Position numbers and translations under genes: made by a program. From Saprospiraceae bacterium (GTDB lineage Bacteria > Bacteroidota > Bacteroidia > Chitinophagales > Saprospiraceae): 17,009 nt of DNA. The stretch covers positions 1-17,009 of the forward strand of contig SCUG01000753.1 of assembly GCA_004297645.1 (NCBI GenBank), written 5' to 3'. Positions 1 through 6,578 of this stretch are shown piece after piece (the first letter of the stretch is position 1; each line of letters starts with the position of its first letter). Under the pieces are notes generated by a model that made no database searches, was not told the DNA's origin, and worked only from the letters and a program-made list of their open reading frames with translations.

Positions 1-413
1 AGCACGAGTACGTTCCGAATTCGGGGGGCGTTGGCAAATGGAGGGGTGGCTTGGGCGTGGAAACCATCATAAAACTCGGCGGCGACAACACCACAATGGT
101 GGTATTTGGCGATGGCGATATAGAACAAAACTACGGGCTGTTTGGCGGCAAAGGGAGCATTTTGAACAGCATCAAACTCACGTACCCTGACGGGCAGGAG
201 CGCATCCCCCTGAACAAAGACCTCATCGAGGGCATACCCGCTGGCACTATCTATTCGCAAGTTGCAGGAGGGGGCGGGGGGTATGGAAACCCATTAGAGC
301 GAGAGCTGGCATTGGTGGAGGAAGATATTCGAAATGAAGTGGTAGATGCCGTGCAGGCGAGTGAGGAATACGGCCTCACGCTAAGTTCCTCTTCCCCGGA
401 GAGTTCCCTTTAG
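1..413 (+). CDS. Hydantoinase B/oxoprolinase-family subunit, C-terminal fragment
   Basis: The gene enters from the left edge; the first whole codon is at position 3 and it stops with TAG at 411-413, leaving about 136 residues. It shows the C-terminal hallmarks of HyuB/acetone-carboxylase-alpha-like proteins: PNSGGVGKWRGGLGVE near the start, then a glycine-rich GGGGGYGNPLER stretch followed by an acidic helix and EEYGL. Family members pair with a HyuA subunit and open lactams or related bonds using ATP, or carboxylate ketones. In the iaa pathway this type of enzyme hydrolyses the lactam of 2-oxindole-3-acetate to (2-aminophenyl)succinate. That role is inferred here from the neighbours, because the catalytic N-terminal part and any HyuA partner are upstream of the window. 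The last 15 or so residues are serine-rich and probably a non-conserved tail. Confidence 0.88.
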   Translation, partial: HEYVPNSGGVGKWRGGLGVETIIKLGGDNTTMVVFGDGDIEQNYGLFGGKGSILNSIKLTYPDGQERIPLNKDLIEGIPAGTIYSQVAGGGGGYGNPLERELALVEEDIRNEVVDAVQASEEYGLTLSSSSPESSL

Positions 414-697
414 GTATCGGGATAAGCGGCACGGATAAAGAGCGGTAAGTAGTTACGTTTAATTCATTTTGAAACTCAGGAACGATTAAGACATAACTTC
501 TCACTTTCGAGCAGGCGGGTTTTGAAACCCGCCGTTTTGGAAAGTAGTAAAATGGCGGGTTTCAAAACCCGCCCGCTCAAGACCAACCCTGAGAATTTAT
601 TTTTTCAACGTTACTAAGCTGGTTTCACTGTAAACCTGCACGAGACGAAAATTCAAACCATTTCCAATCGAATAATCAACCTTAAAATTTTTACAGT
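414..697. other. 284-nt intergenic region between hydantoinase B and trpB2
   Basis: No credible coding region is seen. The left part (414-478) is featureless. The centre (479-617) holds a palindromic repeat described separately. The last 80 nt lead into trpB2 and end in a very A/T-rich stretch, TTAAAATTTTTACAGTATG, with no Shine-Dalgarno motif. A promoter for trpB2 is plausible here because this is one of the largest gaps in the window. I could not identify a convincing Bacteroidota -33/-7 pair (TTTG and TAnnTTTG), so none is called. Confidence 0.6.
479..617. repeat. Intergenic palindromic repeat, copy 1 (two-unit form)
   Basis: This 139-nt stretch closely matches 16589-16767 in the same orientation. 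Its core is two 20-nt near-palindromes at 514-533 (ggcgggttttgaaacccgcc) and 554-573 (ggcgggtttcaaaacccgcc), separated by a 20-nt A/G-rich spacer. They can each fold alone or pair with each other as a long foldback. Outer arms are imperfect here: ataacttctca at about 493-503 faces tgagaatttatttttt at about 590-605. The arrangement resembles REP/MITE-like intergenic elements. No transposase is present, so the mobility class is unknown. Confidence 0.85.
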
Positions 698-2062
698 ATG
701 AGAATCAGAAAATTCCTCCTGACAGAAAATGAAATACCCGACAAGTGGTATAACATTATGGCTGACATGCCCAACAAACCCTTACCCCCTCTCAATCCAG
801 CAACGAAAGAGCCTATTGGCCCGGATGCCCTGGCACCGCTCTTCCCAATGGCATTGATAATGCAGGAAGTGAGCACAGAAAAATGGATTGAAATACCGGA
901 TGAGGTGAGGGAAATTTACACGCTCTGGCGGCCTACTCCGCTGTACAGGGCACACGGATTGGAAAAAGCCCTCGGCACACCAGCCAGGATTTATTACAAA
1001 TACGAGGGCGTCAGCCCGTCCGGCTCTCATAAGCCGAATACCGCCGTTCCTCAGGCGTATTATAATGCTAAGGAAGGGGTGAAAAAAATTGCCACCGAAA
1101 CGGGCGCAGGGCAATGGGGCTCCGCCCTGAGTTTTGCTTGCAGCCATTTCAATATGGAATGCGAGGTGTATATGGTGCGGGTGTCGTACGATGGCAAGCC
1201 CTATCGAAAAGTGATGATGAATACCTGGGGAGCCAATGTATATGCCTCCCCCTCGAACCGAACAGCAGCCGGGAGGAAAATCCTGGCAGAGCATCCTGAT
1301 TCGCCCGGTTCATTGGGCATTGCCATTTCAGAAGCAGTCGAAGTAGCTGCTTCAGACCCTAATGCCAAATACGCCTTAGGCTCCGTGCTGAACCACGTTT
1401 TACTACACCAAACCATCATTGGGCAGGAGGCCCTCAAGCAAATGGAGAAAGCCGGTGAAATGCCCGATATAGTTATCGCACCTTTTGGCGGCGGCTCCAA
1501 TTTTGCCGGGCTGAGTTTCCCGTTCCTGCGCCTGAATTTTGAAGAAGGGAAGAAGATTCGCTGCATTGCCAGCGAGCCTGCCTCCTGCCCCAAACTGACC
1601 CGCGGGGTATTCCGTTACGATTTTGGCGACACCATTGGCATGACGCCACTGCTGCCGATGTACACGCTGGGCCACAACTTCATCCCCGCTCCCATTCATG
1701 CCGGCGGGCTGCGCTATCACGGAGCAGGTGTCATCGTGAGCCAGCTTCTGAAAGATAAGCTCATTGAAGCTGTTTCGCATACCAACCCTGAAGTATTTAA
1801 AGCGGGAATCATCTTTGCCCGGGCGGAAGGTATCATTCCGGCACCGGAGGCCACGCATGGAATTGCCACCGTGATTAGGGAAGCCCAAAAATGCAAAGAG
1901 GAAGGCGTATCCAAAACGATACTCTTCAACCTCTGCGGCCATGGCCACTTCGACATGAAAGCCTATCAGGACTATTTCGAAGGAAAAATTAAAGAGCATG
2001 AATTAACCGACGCGGAAATTCGTGAATCACTGAAGGAACTCACTACTCCTGAGATTGCATGA
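698..2062 (+). CDS. trpB2: TrpB2-type tryptophan synthase beta-like PLP enzyme
   Basis: This 454-residue cytoplasmic PLP protein has the hallmarks of the TrpB2 subgroup rather than TrpB1. These are an N-terminal extension before the core, the PLP lysine K112 in SGSHKPNTA, ETGAGQWGSAL at about 134-144, the phosphate-binding GGGSNF at 264-269, PAPEATHG at about 381-388, and NLCGHGHFDM near the C-terminus. TrpB enzymes condense indole with serine to tryptophan; TrpB2 forms often act without TrpA or have uncertain function. No trpA or other tryptophan biosynthesis gene is nearby. It stands in a catabolic cluster with indolepyruvate oxidoreductase genes, so a role in indole/tryptophan interconversion or as a serine/threonine deaminase is possible but unproven. 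The ATG lies in an A/T-rich context without a Shine-Dalgarno sequence. Confidence 0.92.
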   Translation: MRIRKFLLTENEIPDKWYNIMADMPNKPLPPLNPATKEPIGPDALAPLFPMALIMQEVSTEKWIEIPDEVREIYTLWRPTPLYRAHGLEKALGTPARIYYKYEGVSPSGSHKPNTAVPQAYYNAKEGVKKIATETGAGQWGSALSFACSHFNMECEVYMVRVSYDGKPYRKVMMNTWGANVYASPSNRTAAGRKILAEHPDSPGSLGIAISEAVEVAASDPNAKYALGSVLNHVLLHQTIIGQEALKQMEKAGEMPDIVIAPFGGGSNFAGLSFPFLRLNFEEGKKIRCIASEPASCPKLTRGVFRYDFGDTIGMTPLLPMYTLGHNFIPAPIHAGGLRYHGAGVIVSQLLKDKLIEAVSHTNPEVFKAGIIFARAEGIIPAPEATHGIATVIREAQKCKEEGVSKTILFNLCGHGHFDMKAYQDYFEGKIKEHELTDAEIRESLKELTTPEIA

Positions 2063-2076
2063 TGCAAGTCAACTGA

Positions 2077-2107
2077 AAAACCGGGGTGTGTTGCACACCC
2101 TGGTTTT
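2077..2107 (+). terminator. Hairpin after trpB2, possible terminator or attenuator
   Basis: A 14-bp stem (aaaaccggggtgtg / cacaccctggtttt, one G-T wobble) with a TTG loop lies in the 60-nt gap between trpB2 and the Rid gene. A runs on the left and a short T4 on the right give it a bidirectional intrinsic-terminator look. The U tract is short, so partial termination or transcript-end stabilisation is as likely as full termination. Confidence 0.5.
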
Positions 2108-2122
2108 CAAGAAAAGAAAAAA

Positions 2123-2527
2123 ATGAATCACCACGACATCATATTGCCAGATGGCTGGCCGCAGCCAAAGGGCTACTCCAATGGCATCCTTGCAAAAAAA
2201 GGCCGCACCCTTTTCCTCGCCGGGCAGGTAGGCTGGGATGAGCAGGAGATTTTTAAGAGTGAAGAATTGGCCCCCCAATTCAAACAGGCGCTGAAAAATA
2301 TCGTGGCCATCGTTGAAAAAGCAGGCGGCAAAAAGGAGGACCTCTGCAAAATGACCTGCTTTTGCAAAGACCGCAACCAGTACCTTTCAGCACGCAAAGA
2401 ATTGGGGGCGATATGGAGGGAAATCATGGGCAATCACTACCCGTGCATGAGCATGATTTTCGTCGTTGACCTGTTAGACCATCCGGCTTTGATAGAAATC
2501 GAAGCAATGGCCGTAATACCCGGTTAA
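2123..2527 (+). CDS. Rid (YjgF/YER057c/UK114) family protein lacking the catalytic arginine
   Basis: This 134-residue single-domain protein shows the Rid fold signature: LFLAGQVGWD near residues 30-39, a QALKNIVAIVEKAGG helix, DLCKMTCFCKD, and the C-terminal IEIEAMAVIPG. Canonical RidA hydrolyses 2-aminoacrylate and related enamines/imines with an arginine in a (F/Y)PARS motif. Here the aligned segment is YPCMSM, so the arginine position is M109. This places it with Rid subgroups without demonstrated imine deaminase activity. The gene follows trpB2 by 60 nt and its stop is 1 nt before the next start, so it is co-transcribed with the catabolic genes. It may act on an amine-bearing pathway intermediate; the function is not known. 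It starts at an ATG after a purine-rich leader. Confidence 0.88.
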   Translation: MNHHDIILPDGWPQPKGYSNGILAKKGRTLFLAGQVGWDEQEIFKSEELAPQFKQALKNIVAIVEKAGGKKEDLCKMTCFCKDRNQYLSARKELGAIWREIMGNHYPCMSMIFVVDLLDHPALIEIEAMAVIPG

Positions 2528-2528
2528 A

Positions 2529-3656
2529 ATGAACTGCAACCTGACTGAAATACAACAGGCAGCCCAAAACACCTTCGCAGAATTTGTGAACAAACGGGTC
2601 ATGCCACAGGCTGCCGCCATTGACGAAAAGGCGGAGTTCCCGATGGAATTGTTCCGCGAGGTGGGCGGCCTCGGATTCTTTGGAATGAGGTACCCCGAAG
2701 AGGCGGGCGGTTCCAACATGGATATTGTCTCGTACAGCCTGGCGGTGATGGAGCTGGCAAGAGGCTCATTATCCTTAGCTGCTGCCTGCACCATGCAATC
2801 GCTGATGGCCACTTATTTCCTTTACCGCTTAGGCGATGATGAAGTGAGAACGCATTTTAGCGCAGCACTGAAAGGTGAAGAAATTGGCGGAATCTGCATG
2901 ACAGAACCCAATGCCGGAAGCGACCTGATGGGTCTGCAAAGCAAGGCACAAGTCCTCCATGATGGATTCATTTTAAACGGGCAAAAAACCTGGGTGACAT
3001 CGGCCCCGGTGGCCAACTTCTTCACCGTTTTAGCCAAAACTGACAAGGCCGGAGGCCTGTCCATCTTTTTCGTGCCCACCCATCTGGAAGGCGTCAACAT
3101 CGGTAAAAGCATCGGGAAACTCGGCGTCAGAGGTTCCGTTACCAGCGAAGTCTCCTTTGACAATGTCAGGCTCCCGCAGAATTACCTGTTGGGCGAATTG
3201 GGAGATGGCTCGAAATACCTCAGGGAAGTATTGGCGGAGATTAGAATCATGACCGCCGCTCTTTCGGTAGGCGTGGCTACTGCTGCTTTTGAATATGCCC
3301 TGCAATACGCCAAAGAAAGGGAACAATTTGGCCGCCCCATTGGCAAGTTTCAGGCGGTCAATATGAATCTGGCTGAAATGGACGTGCAGTTGGAAACGGC
3401 CCGGCAATATACCTTGTATGCCGCCTCCATGAGCGATGCCGGACCTGCACAACAAAAGACGGCGATGATAGCAAAACTCTATGCTTCAGAATGTGCCAAC
3501 GCCATCTGCGACAAGGCCTCCAGGGTAATGGCCTCCTACGGTTTTGCTATGGAGTACCCCTTACAGCGATATTTAAGAGATGCCCGGTTTACCCTCATCG
3601 GGGGAGGCACTTCGGAGATTTTGAAAATTAACATCGGAAAAGAACTTGGATTGTGA
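2529..3656 (+). CDS. iaaF: Acyl-CoA dehydrogenase, probable decarboxylating (2-aminobenzyl)malonyl-CoA dehydrogenase
   Basis: This 375-residue FAD enzyme has the full acyl-CoA dehydrogenase architecture. CMTEPNAGSD (123-132) and WVTSAP (155-160) line the flavin site, EREQFGRPIGKFQ (263-275) is the usual FAD/dimer motif, and RDARFTLIGGGTSEI (350-364) closes the active site. The glutamate normally found in YEGTSEI is a glycine (G359), and the alternative base position used by isovaleryl-CoA dehydrogenase aligns with I238. Loss of both bases fits an enzyme in which release of the 2-carboxylate generates the alpha-carbanion. That is the mechanism reported for benzylmalonyl-CoA dehydrogenase IaaF of Aromatoleum aromaticum. 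It would convert (2-aminobenzyl)malonyl-CoA to 2-aminocinnamoyl-CoA plus CO2. It sits 1 nt after the Rid gene, and its stop overlaps the next start as GTGA. Confidence 0.85.
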   Translation: MNCNLTEIQQAAQNTFAEFVNKRVMPQAAAIDEKAEFPMELFREVGGLGFFGMRYPEEAGGSNMDIVSYSLAVMELARGSLSLAAACTMQSLMATYFLYRLGDDEVRTHFSAALKGEEIGGICMTEPNAGSDLMGLQSKAQVLHDGFILNGQKTWVTSAPVANFFTVLAKTDKAGGLSIFFVPTHLEGVNIGKSIGKLGVRGSVTSEVSFDNVRLPQNYLLGELGDGSKYLREVLAEIRIMTAALSVGVATAAFEYALQYAKEREQFGRPIGKFQAVNMNLAEMDVQLETARQYTLYAASMSDAGPAQQKTAMIAKLYASECANAICDKASRVMASYGFAMEYPLQRYLRDARFTLIGGGTSEILKINIGKELGL

Positions 3657-5008
3657 CTTACATCAAAAAATATGGCATTGCGCTGCCGCATTTCCGCATC
3701 AGCGATAAAGTCCTCCACCCGCGTTTGGGCCGGGAGGTGCTACATGCCGTCTGCTATGCCGATGAGGATATCATCACATTGGCCTGGCAGGCCGCAGAAA
3801 AATTAGGCGATGAGGTGGATGCCGTCCTTTTCGCCACTACCACCCCGGTATTCAAGGGCCGTTACCATGCTTCCTATTTAGCGGACTTGTTGGGGCTGCC
3901 CGATGGCATCACCGCACTCGATGTGGGCACCACCCACCGGGCTGGAACCGATGCCTTGCTTTTGGCGGACGCTTTGATAACAGGCGGGAAGCACGGCAAC
4001 GTTTTGGTCGTTGCGTCCAGCATCAGTTACCCCGCCATTGGCAAAGAAGTACAAACGCCTTTTGGCCATGGGGCCGTGGCCATGATTCTTTCAAAAGACA
4101 AGGGCATCGCCCAGATAACTCATGCCGCCTCTTATTCCGAAGCGTTTGCAGAAGAATTCGTTTACAAAGGCGGGCAGGTGAAATACGATGCCCGGTTTGC
4201 CGGGACTGCCGGGTTTTTGAGCAACATGAAAAAGGTATTGGCGGGCCTTACCCCGCAAGGCACCAGCAGTTTAATCATCAACTCCGCTTACGTGAAGCTC
4301 ATTTTCAATGCCTTGAAAAAGGGAGGCTACGACTTGGAAAAACAGGTAGCTCCCGACAAGTTGGTACCGCGCTTCGGCTTCCTCGGTGCCGCACACGGGC
4401 TGCTGCGTTTGGCATTCGCTCTGGAGAACACGCCCGGCATTTCCGTGTTGGTGGACTACAATAACGGCTCGAATGTCATCACATTCGATGTGGCAAAGAA
4501 TACCGCCCCGGTCTCAAGTGACTCTGGCAATACGACCGCCATCGCAAGCTACCAGGATTATCTCACGCTTCGCAAGCGGGGCAAATTTGATGGCAGGGGG
4601 TACGAGAGCATCGAAATGTTCAGCTCCGAAATGATGCAGGAGCGCGAAAAGAGTCAGTTCCTCCGTCTCAAGGCATTTGAGTGCAAGAGTTGTGGAACTG
4701 TGTATTACCTCAAAGCTGCCCGTTGCAACAACTGCAAGGGCACTGATTTCAGGGAGAAACAGCTCTCCAAAACAGGAACGGTATATACGCTCACCAGTGA
4801 ATACTATTTCCCGATTTCCTTCCCTCCGGCTAACATGATTGTCATTGACCTGGATGGCGGCGGCCGCATCACCGTTCAGCAAACCGATGACATGTACCAG
4901 GATGAACACACGAAAATCAGCATCGGCGATAAAGTGAAATTGGTGCTGCGAAAAATGATGGAGAACGATAAGAAACCCAACTATTTCTGGAAATGCGTAA
5001 AACTATGA
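3653..5008 (+). CDS. HMG-CoA synthase-like (thiolase-fold) domain fused to DUF35 Zn-ribbon/OB domain
   Basis: This 451-residue protein starts with GTG overlapping the previous stop. Residues 1 to about 310 resemble the HMG-CoA synthase/KAS III-like family (COG3425 type), with FGHGAVAMILS (137-147) and FGFLGAAHGLLRL (241-253). Residues about 335-451 are DUF35: a zinc ribbon with C344, C347, C358 and C361, then an OB-fold region containing GTVYTLT and IVIDLDGGGRI. The segment where the family carries its acyl-accepting cysteine reads DVGTTHRAGTD, with H95 where the cysteine is expected. The first domain is therefore probably non-catalytic in the usual sense. DUF35 proteins form complexes with thiolases, as in archaeal HMGS/thiolase complexes and BbsAB benzoylsuccinyl-CoA thiolase. 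I infer an accessory subunit for the thiolase encoded immediately downstream. Confidence 0.82.
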   Translation: MTYIKKYGIALPHFRISDKVLHPRLGREVLHAVCYADEDIITLAWQAAEKLGDEVDAVLFATTTPVFKGRYHASYLADLLGLPDGITALDVGTTHRAGTDALLLADALITGGKHGNVLVVASSISYPAIGKEVQTPFGHGAVAMILSKDKGIAQITHAASYSEAFAEEFVYKGGQVKYDARFAGTAGFLSNMKKVLAGLTPQGTSSLIINSAYVKLIFNALKKGGYDLEKQVAPDKLVPRFGFLGAAHGLLRLAFALENTPGISVLVDYNNGSNVITFDVAKNTAPVSSDSGNTTAIASYQDYLTLRKRGKFDGRGYESIEMFSSEMMQEREKSQFLRLKAFECKSCGTVYYLKAARCNNCKGTDFREKQLSKTGTVYTLTSEYYFPISFPPANMIVIDLDGGGRITVQQTDDMYQDEHTKISIGDKVKLVLRKMMENDKKPNYFWKCVKL

Positions 5009-6192
5009 GCAAGAAAAGGGACATAGCAATCATTGGAATTGGCGTCACTAAGTTCGGTGAGCTTTTTCATCAAAGCTATGATGATTTGGTTCGGGAGGCT
5101 GCCCTGCAAGCTGTCGCAGATGCCGGAATTGATTTGGATGAAATACAGGCAGGCTGGCTCTCCACGGCTTTCCCGGAAATTGGCGTTTTTAAAGGGCGGA
5201 GCGGAATGGATTTGGTGGAGCCGCTGAATTTATACGGCATCCCCGTCACCCGTGTGTCCAATTTTTGCGCCTCCGGCGCAGATGCCATCAGAAATGCAGC
5301 CAATGCGCTTGCCGCCGGCGAATGTGACGTTGCCATGGCTTTGGGCGTGGAAAAGCTCAGAGACCGGGCGCCCCAGGATAGCATCGTCAAAATGATGGTG
5401 GAACTTTCCCATCCATTTTATCAAAAAGGATTCACCGCCGCCGGCACGTTTGCAGTTTATGCCAAACGAATGATGCACGAGTATGGCGTAACCAATGAAG
5501 ATATCGCCAGCATTTCTGTAAAAAACCATTACCACGGCACCCTGAATGAAAAGGCACACCACCGGATCGCCTGCTCGCTGGAACAGGTGCTCGGCTCGCC
5601 GATGGTGGCTGACCCCCTGACGGTGATGGATAGTTGCCCGACAACAGATGGCGCAGCCTGTGTAATTATGGTGCGTGCCGGAGATGTGGATAAATCGAAA
5701 CACCGCCCTGTTTTCATTGACGGTATCGGCCTTTCGGTATCTACCGGTTGGGATCTCCCGTTCTTCGACTCAAAGCACGACTTTCTCTCGTTTCAGGCAA
5801 CAATAGATGCCGCTGCTATGGCTTACCGGCAGGCGGGCATCGAAAAGCCTATTGATGAAATTGACCTGGTAGAGGTTCACGATTGTTTCTCCATCGTTGA
5901 ATTGCTGACCTATGAAGACTTGGGTTTGTGCAAAAGGGGCGAGGCAAAAGACATGATAAGAGGCAAAGCAACCCGCTGGGGTGGAGAAATCCCGGTGAAC
6001 GTGAGTGGCGGCCTGTTGTCGTGTGGCCACCCCGTTGGCGCTACCGGCGTGCGGATGGTCGTTGAAGTAGCCAGCCATTTGAGAGGCACTGCCGGTGACA
6101 GGCAGGTGAAAGGTGCGAAAAGAGGAGTGACTCATAATATCGGCGGTCCGGGGGCCATCGCTTCTGTGATTGTCTTAAATAATGAGAACTGA
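5005..6192 (+). CDS. SCP-x/BbsB-like thiolase, probable 2-aminobenzoylacetyl-CoA thiolase
   Basis: This 395-residue protein carries the thiolase hallmarks: nucleophilic C88 in SNFCASGADA, a histidine in EVHDCFS (H292), and the C-terminal GGLLSCGHPVGATG with C340 and H342. The sequence is of the sterol-carrier-X/archaeal type that works with DUF35 partners, not the FadA type. In an indoleacetate pathway the expected reaction is cleavage of 2-aminobenzoylacetyl-CoA by CoA into 2-aminobenzoyl-CoA and acetyl-CoA. The substrate is inferred from context. I chose the ATG at 5005 because it forms an ATGA overlap with the stop of the HMGS-like/DUF35 gene and begins directly at MSKKRDIAIIGIG. An in-frame ATG at 4993 would add only four residues. 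The stop is 2 nt before the mutase small subunit. Confidence 0.88.
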   Translation: MSKKRDIAIIGIGVTKFGELFHQSYDDLVREAALQAVADAGIDLDEIQAGWLSTAFPEIGVFKGRSGMDLVEPLNLYGIPVTRVSNFCASGADAIRNAANALAAGECDVAMALGVEKLRDRAPQDSIVKMMVELSHPFYQKGFTAAGTFAVYAKRMMHEYGVTNEDIASISVKNHYHGTLNEKAHHRIACSLEQVLGSPMVADPLTVMDSCPTTDGAACVIMVRAGDVDKSKHRPVFIDGIGLSVSTGWDLPFFDSKHDFLSFQATIDAAAMAYRQAGIEKPIDEIDLVEVHDCFSIVELLTYEDLGLCKRGEAKDMIRGKATRWGGEIPVNVSGGLLSCGHPVGATGVRMVVEVASHLRGTAGDRQVKGAKRGVTHNIGGPGAIASVIVLNNEN

Positions 6193-6194
6193 CT

Positions 6195-6578
6195 ATGAAA
6201 ATATTATTAAGCAAACCGGGACTCGATGGCCACGATGTGGGCGTAAAAGTATTGGCTCACGGCCTTAAGGCGGCCGGATTCGAGGTAGTTTATACTGGCC
6301 TTCGCAAGTCCATCGAAACCATTGTGGACATGGCGGTGGAGCACAAGGTGGATGCCATTGGCCTTTCCATTTTATCCGGCACTCACTTGGTGCTGGCAGC
6401 GCGGATGAATGAGCTGATGACAGAGCGAAACCTCCATATCCCGTGGTTTGTGGGTGGGAACATACCCACCTTCGATGTGCCTAAATTAGAAGCGATGGGC
6501 GCCAGTAAAGCGTTCCCGACCGGCAGTAAAGTGCAGGATGTCGTGGAGTATTTTGAAGAACTAAACGCAAAGGCATGA
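6195..6578 (+). CDS. Acyl-CoA mutase small subunit, cobalamin-binding
   Basis: This 127-residue protein equals the C-terminal B12-binding domain of methylmalonyl-CoA mutases. It has the DxHxxG motif at D11-H13-G16 (DGHDVG), SxL at SILSGTH (58-64), and the GG motif at GGNIP (87-91). H13 is the expected lower axial cobalt ligand. It must pair with the large subunit encoded next, whose start overlaps its stop as ATGA. Separate small subunits are typical of isobutyryl-, 2-hydroxyisobutyryl- and arylsuccinyl-type mutases. Classical propionate-pathway mutases keep the domain fused. In the proposed pathway it serves the carbon-skeleton rearrangement of (2-aminophenyl)succinyl-CoA. Confidence 0.93.
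   Translation: MKILLSKPGLDGHDVGVKVLAHGLKAAGFEVVYTGLRKSIETIVDMAVEHKVDAIGLSILSGTHLVLAARMNELMTERNLHIPWFVGGNIPTFDVPKLEAMGASKAFPTGSKVQDVVEYFEELNAKA

Noticed and set aside
618..697. Bacteroidota-type promoter before trpB2
   Set aside because: The region is A/T-rich, but no TTTG and TAnnTTTG pair at proper spacing could be read with confidence.
782..1999. Long minus-strand open frames opposite trpB2 and other genes
   Set aside because: They are shadows of strongly conserved plus-strand genes and contain no recognisable domains or start contexts.
2529..6192. Toluene/benzylsuccinate (bbs) beta-oxidation cluster
   Set aside because: The DUF35 thiolase resembles BbsAB, but the B12 mutase, hydantoinase subunit, molybdenum hydroxylase, IorAB and base-less dehydrogenase are not part of that pathway, and only one CoA-transferase gene is present.
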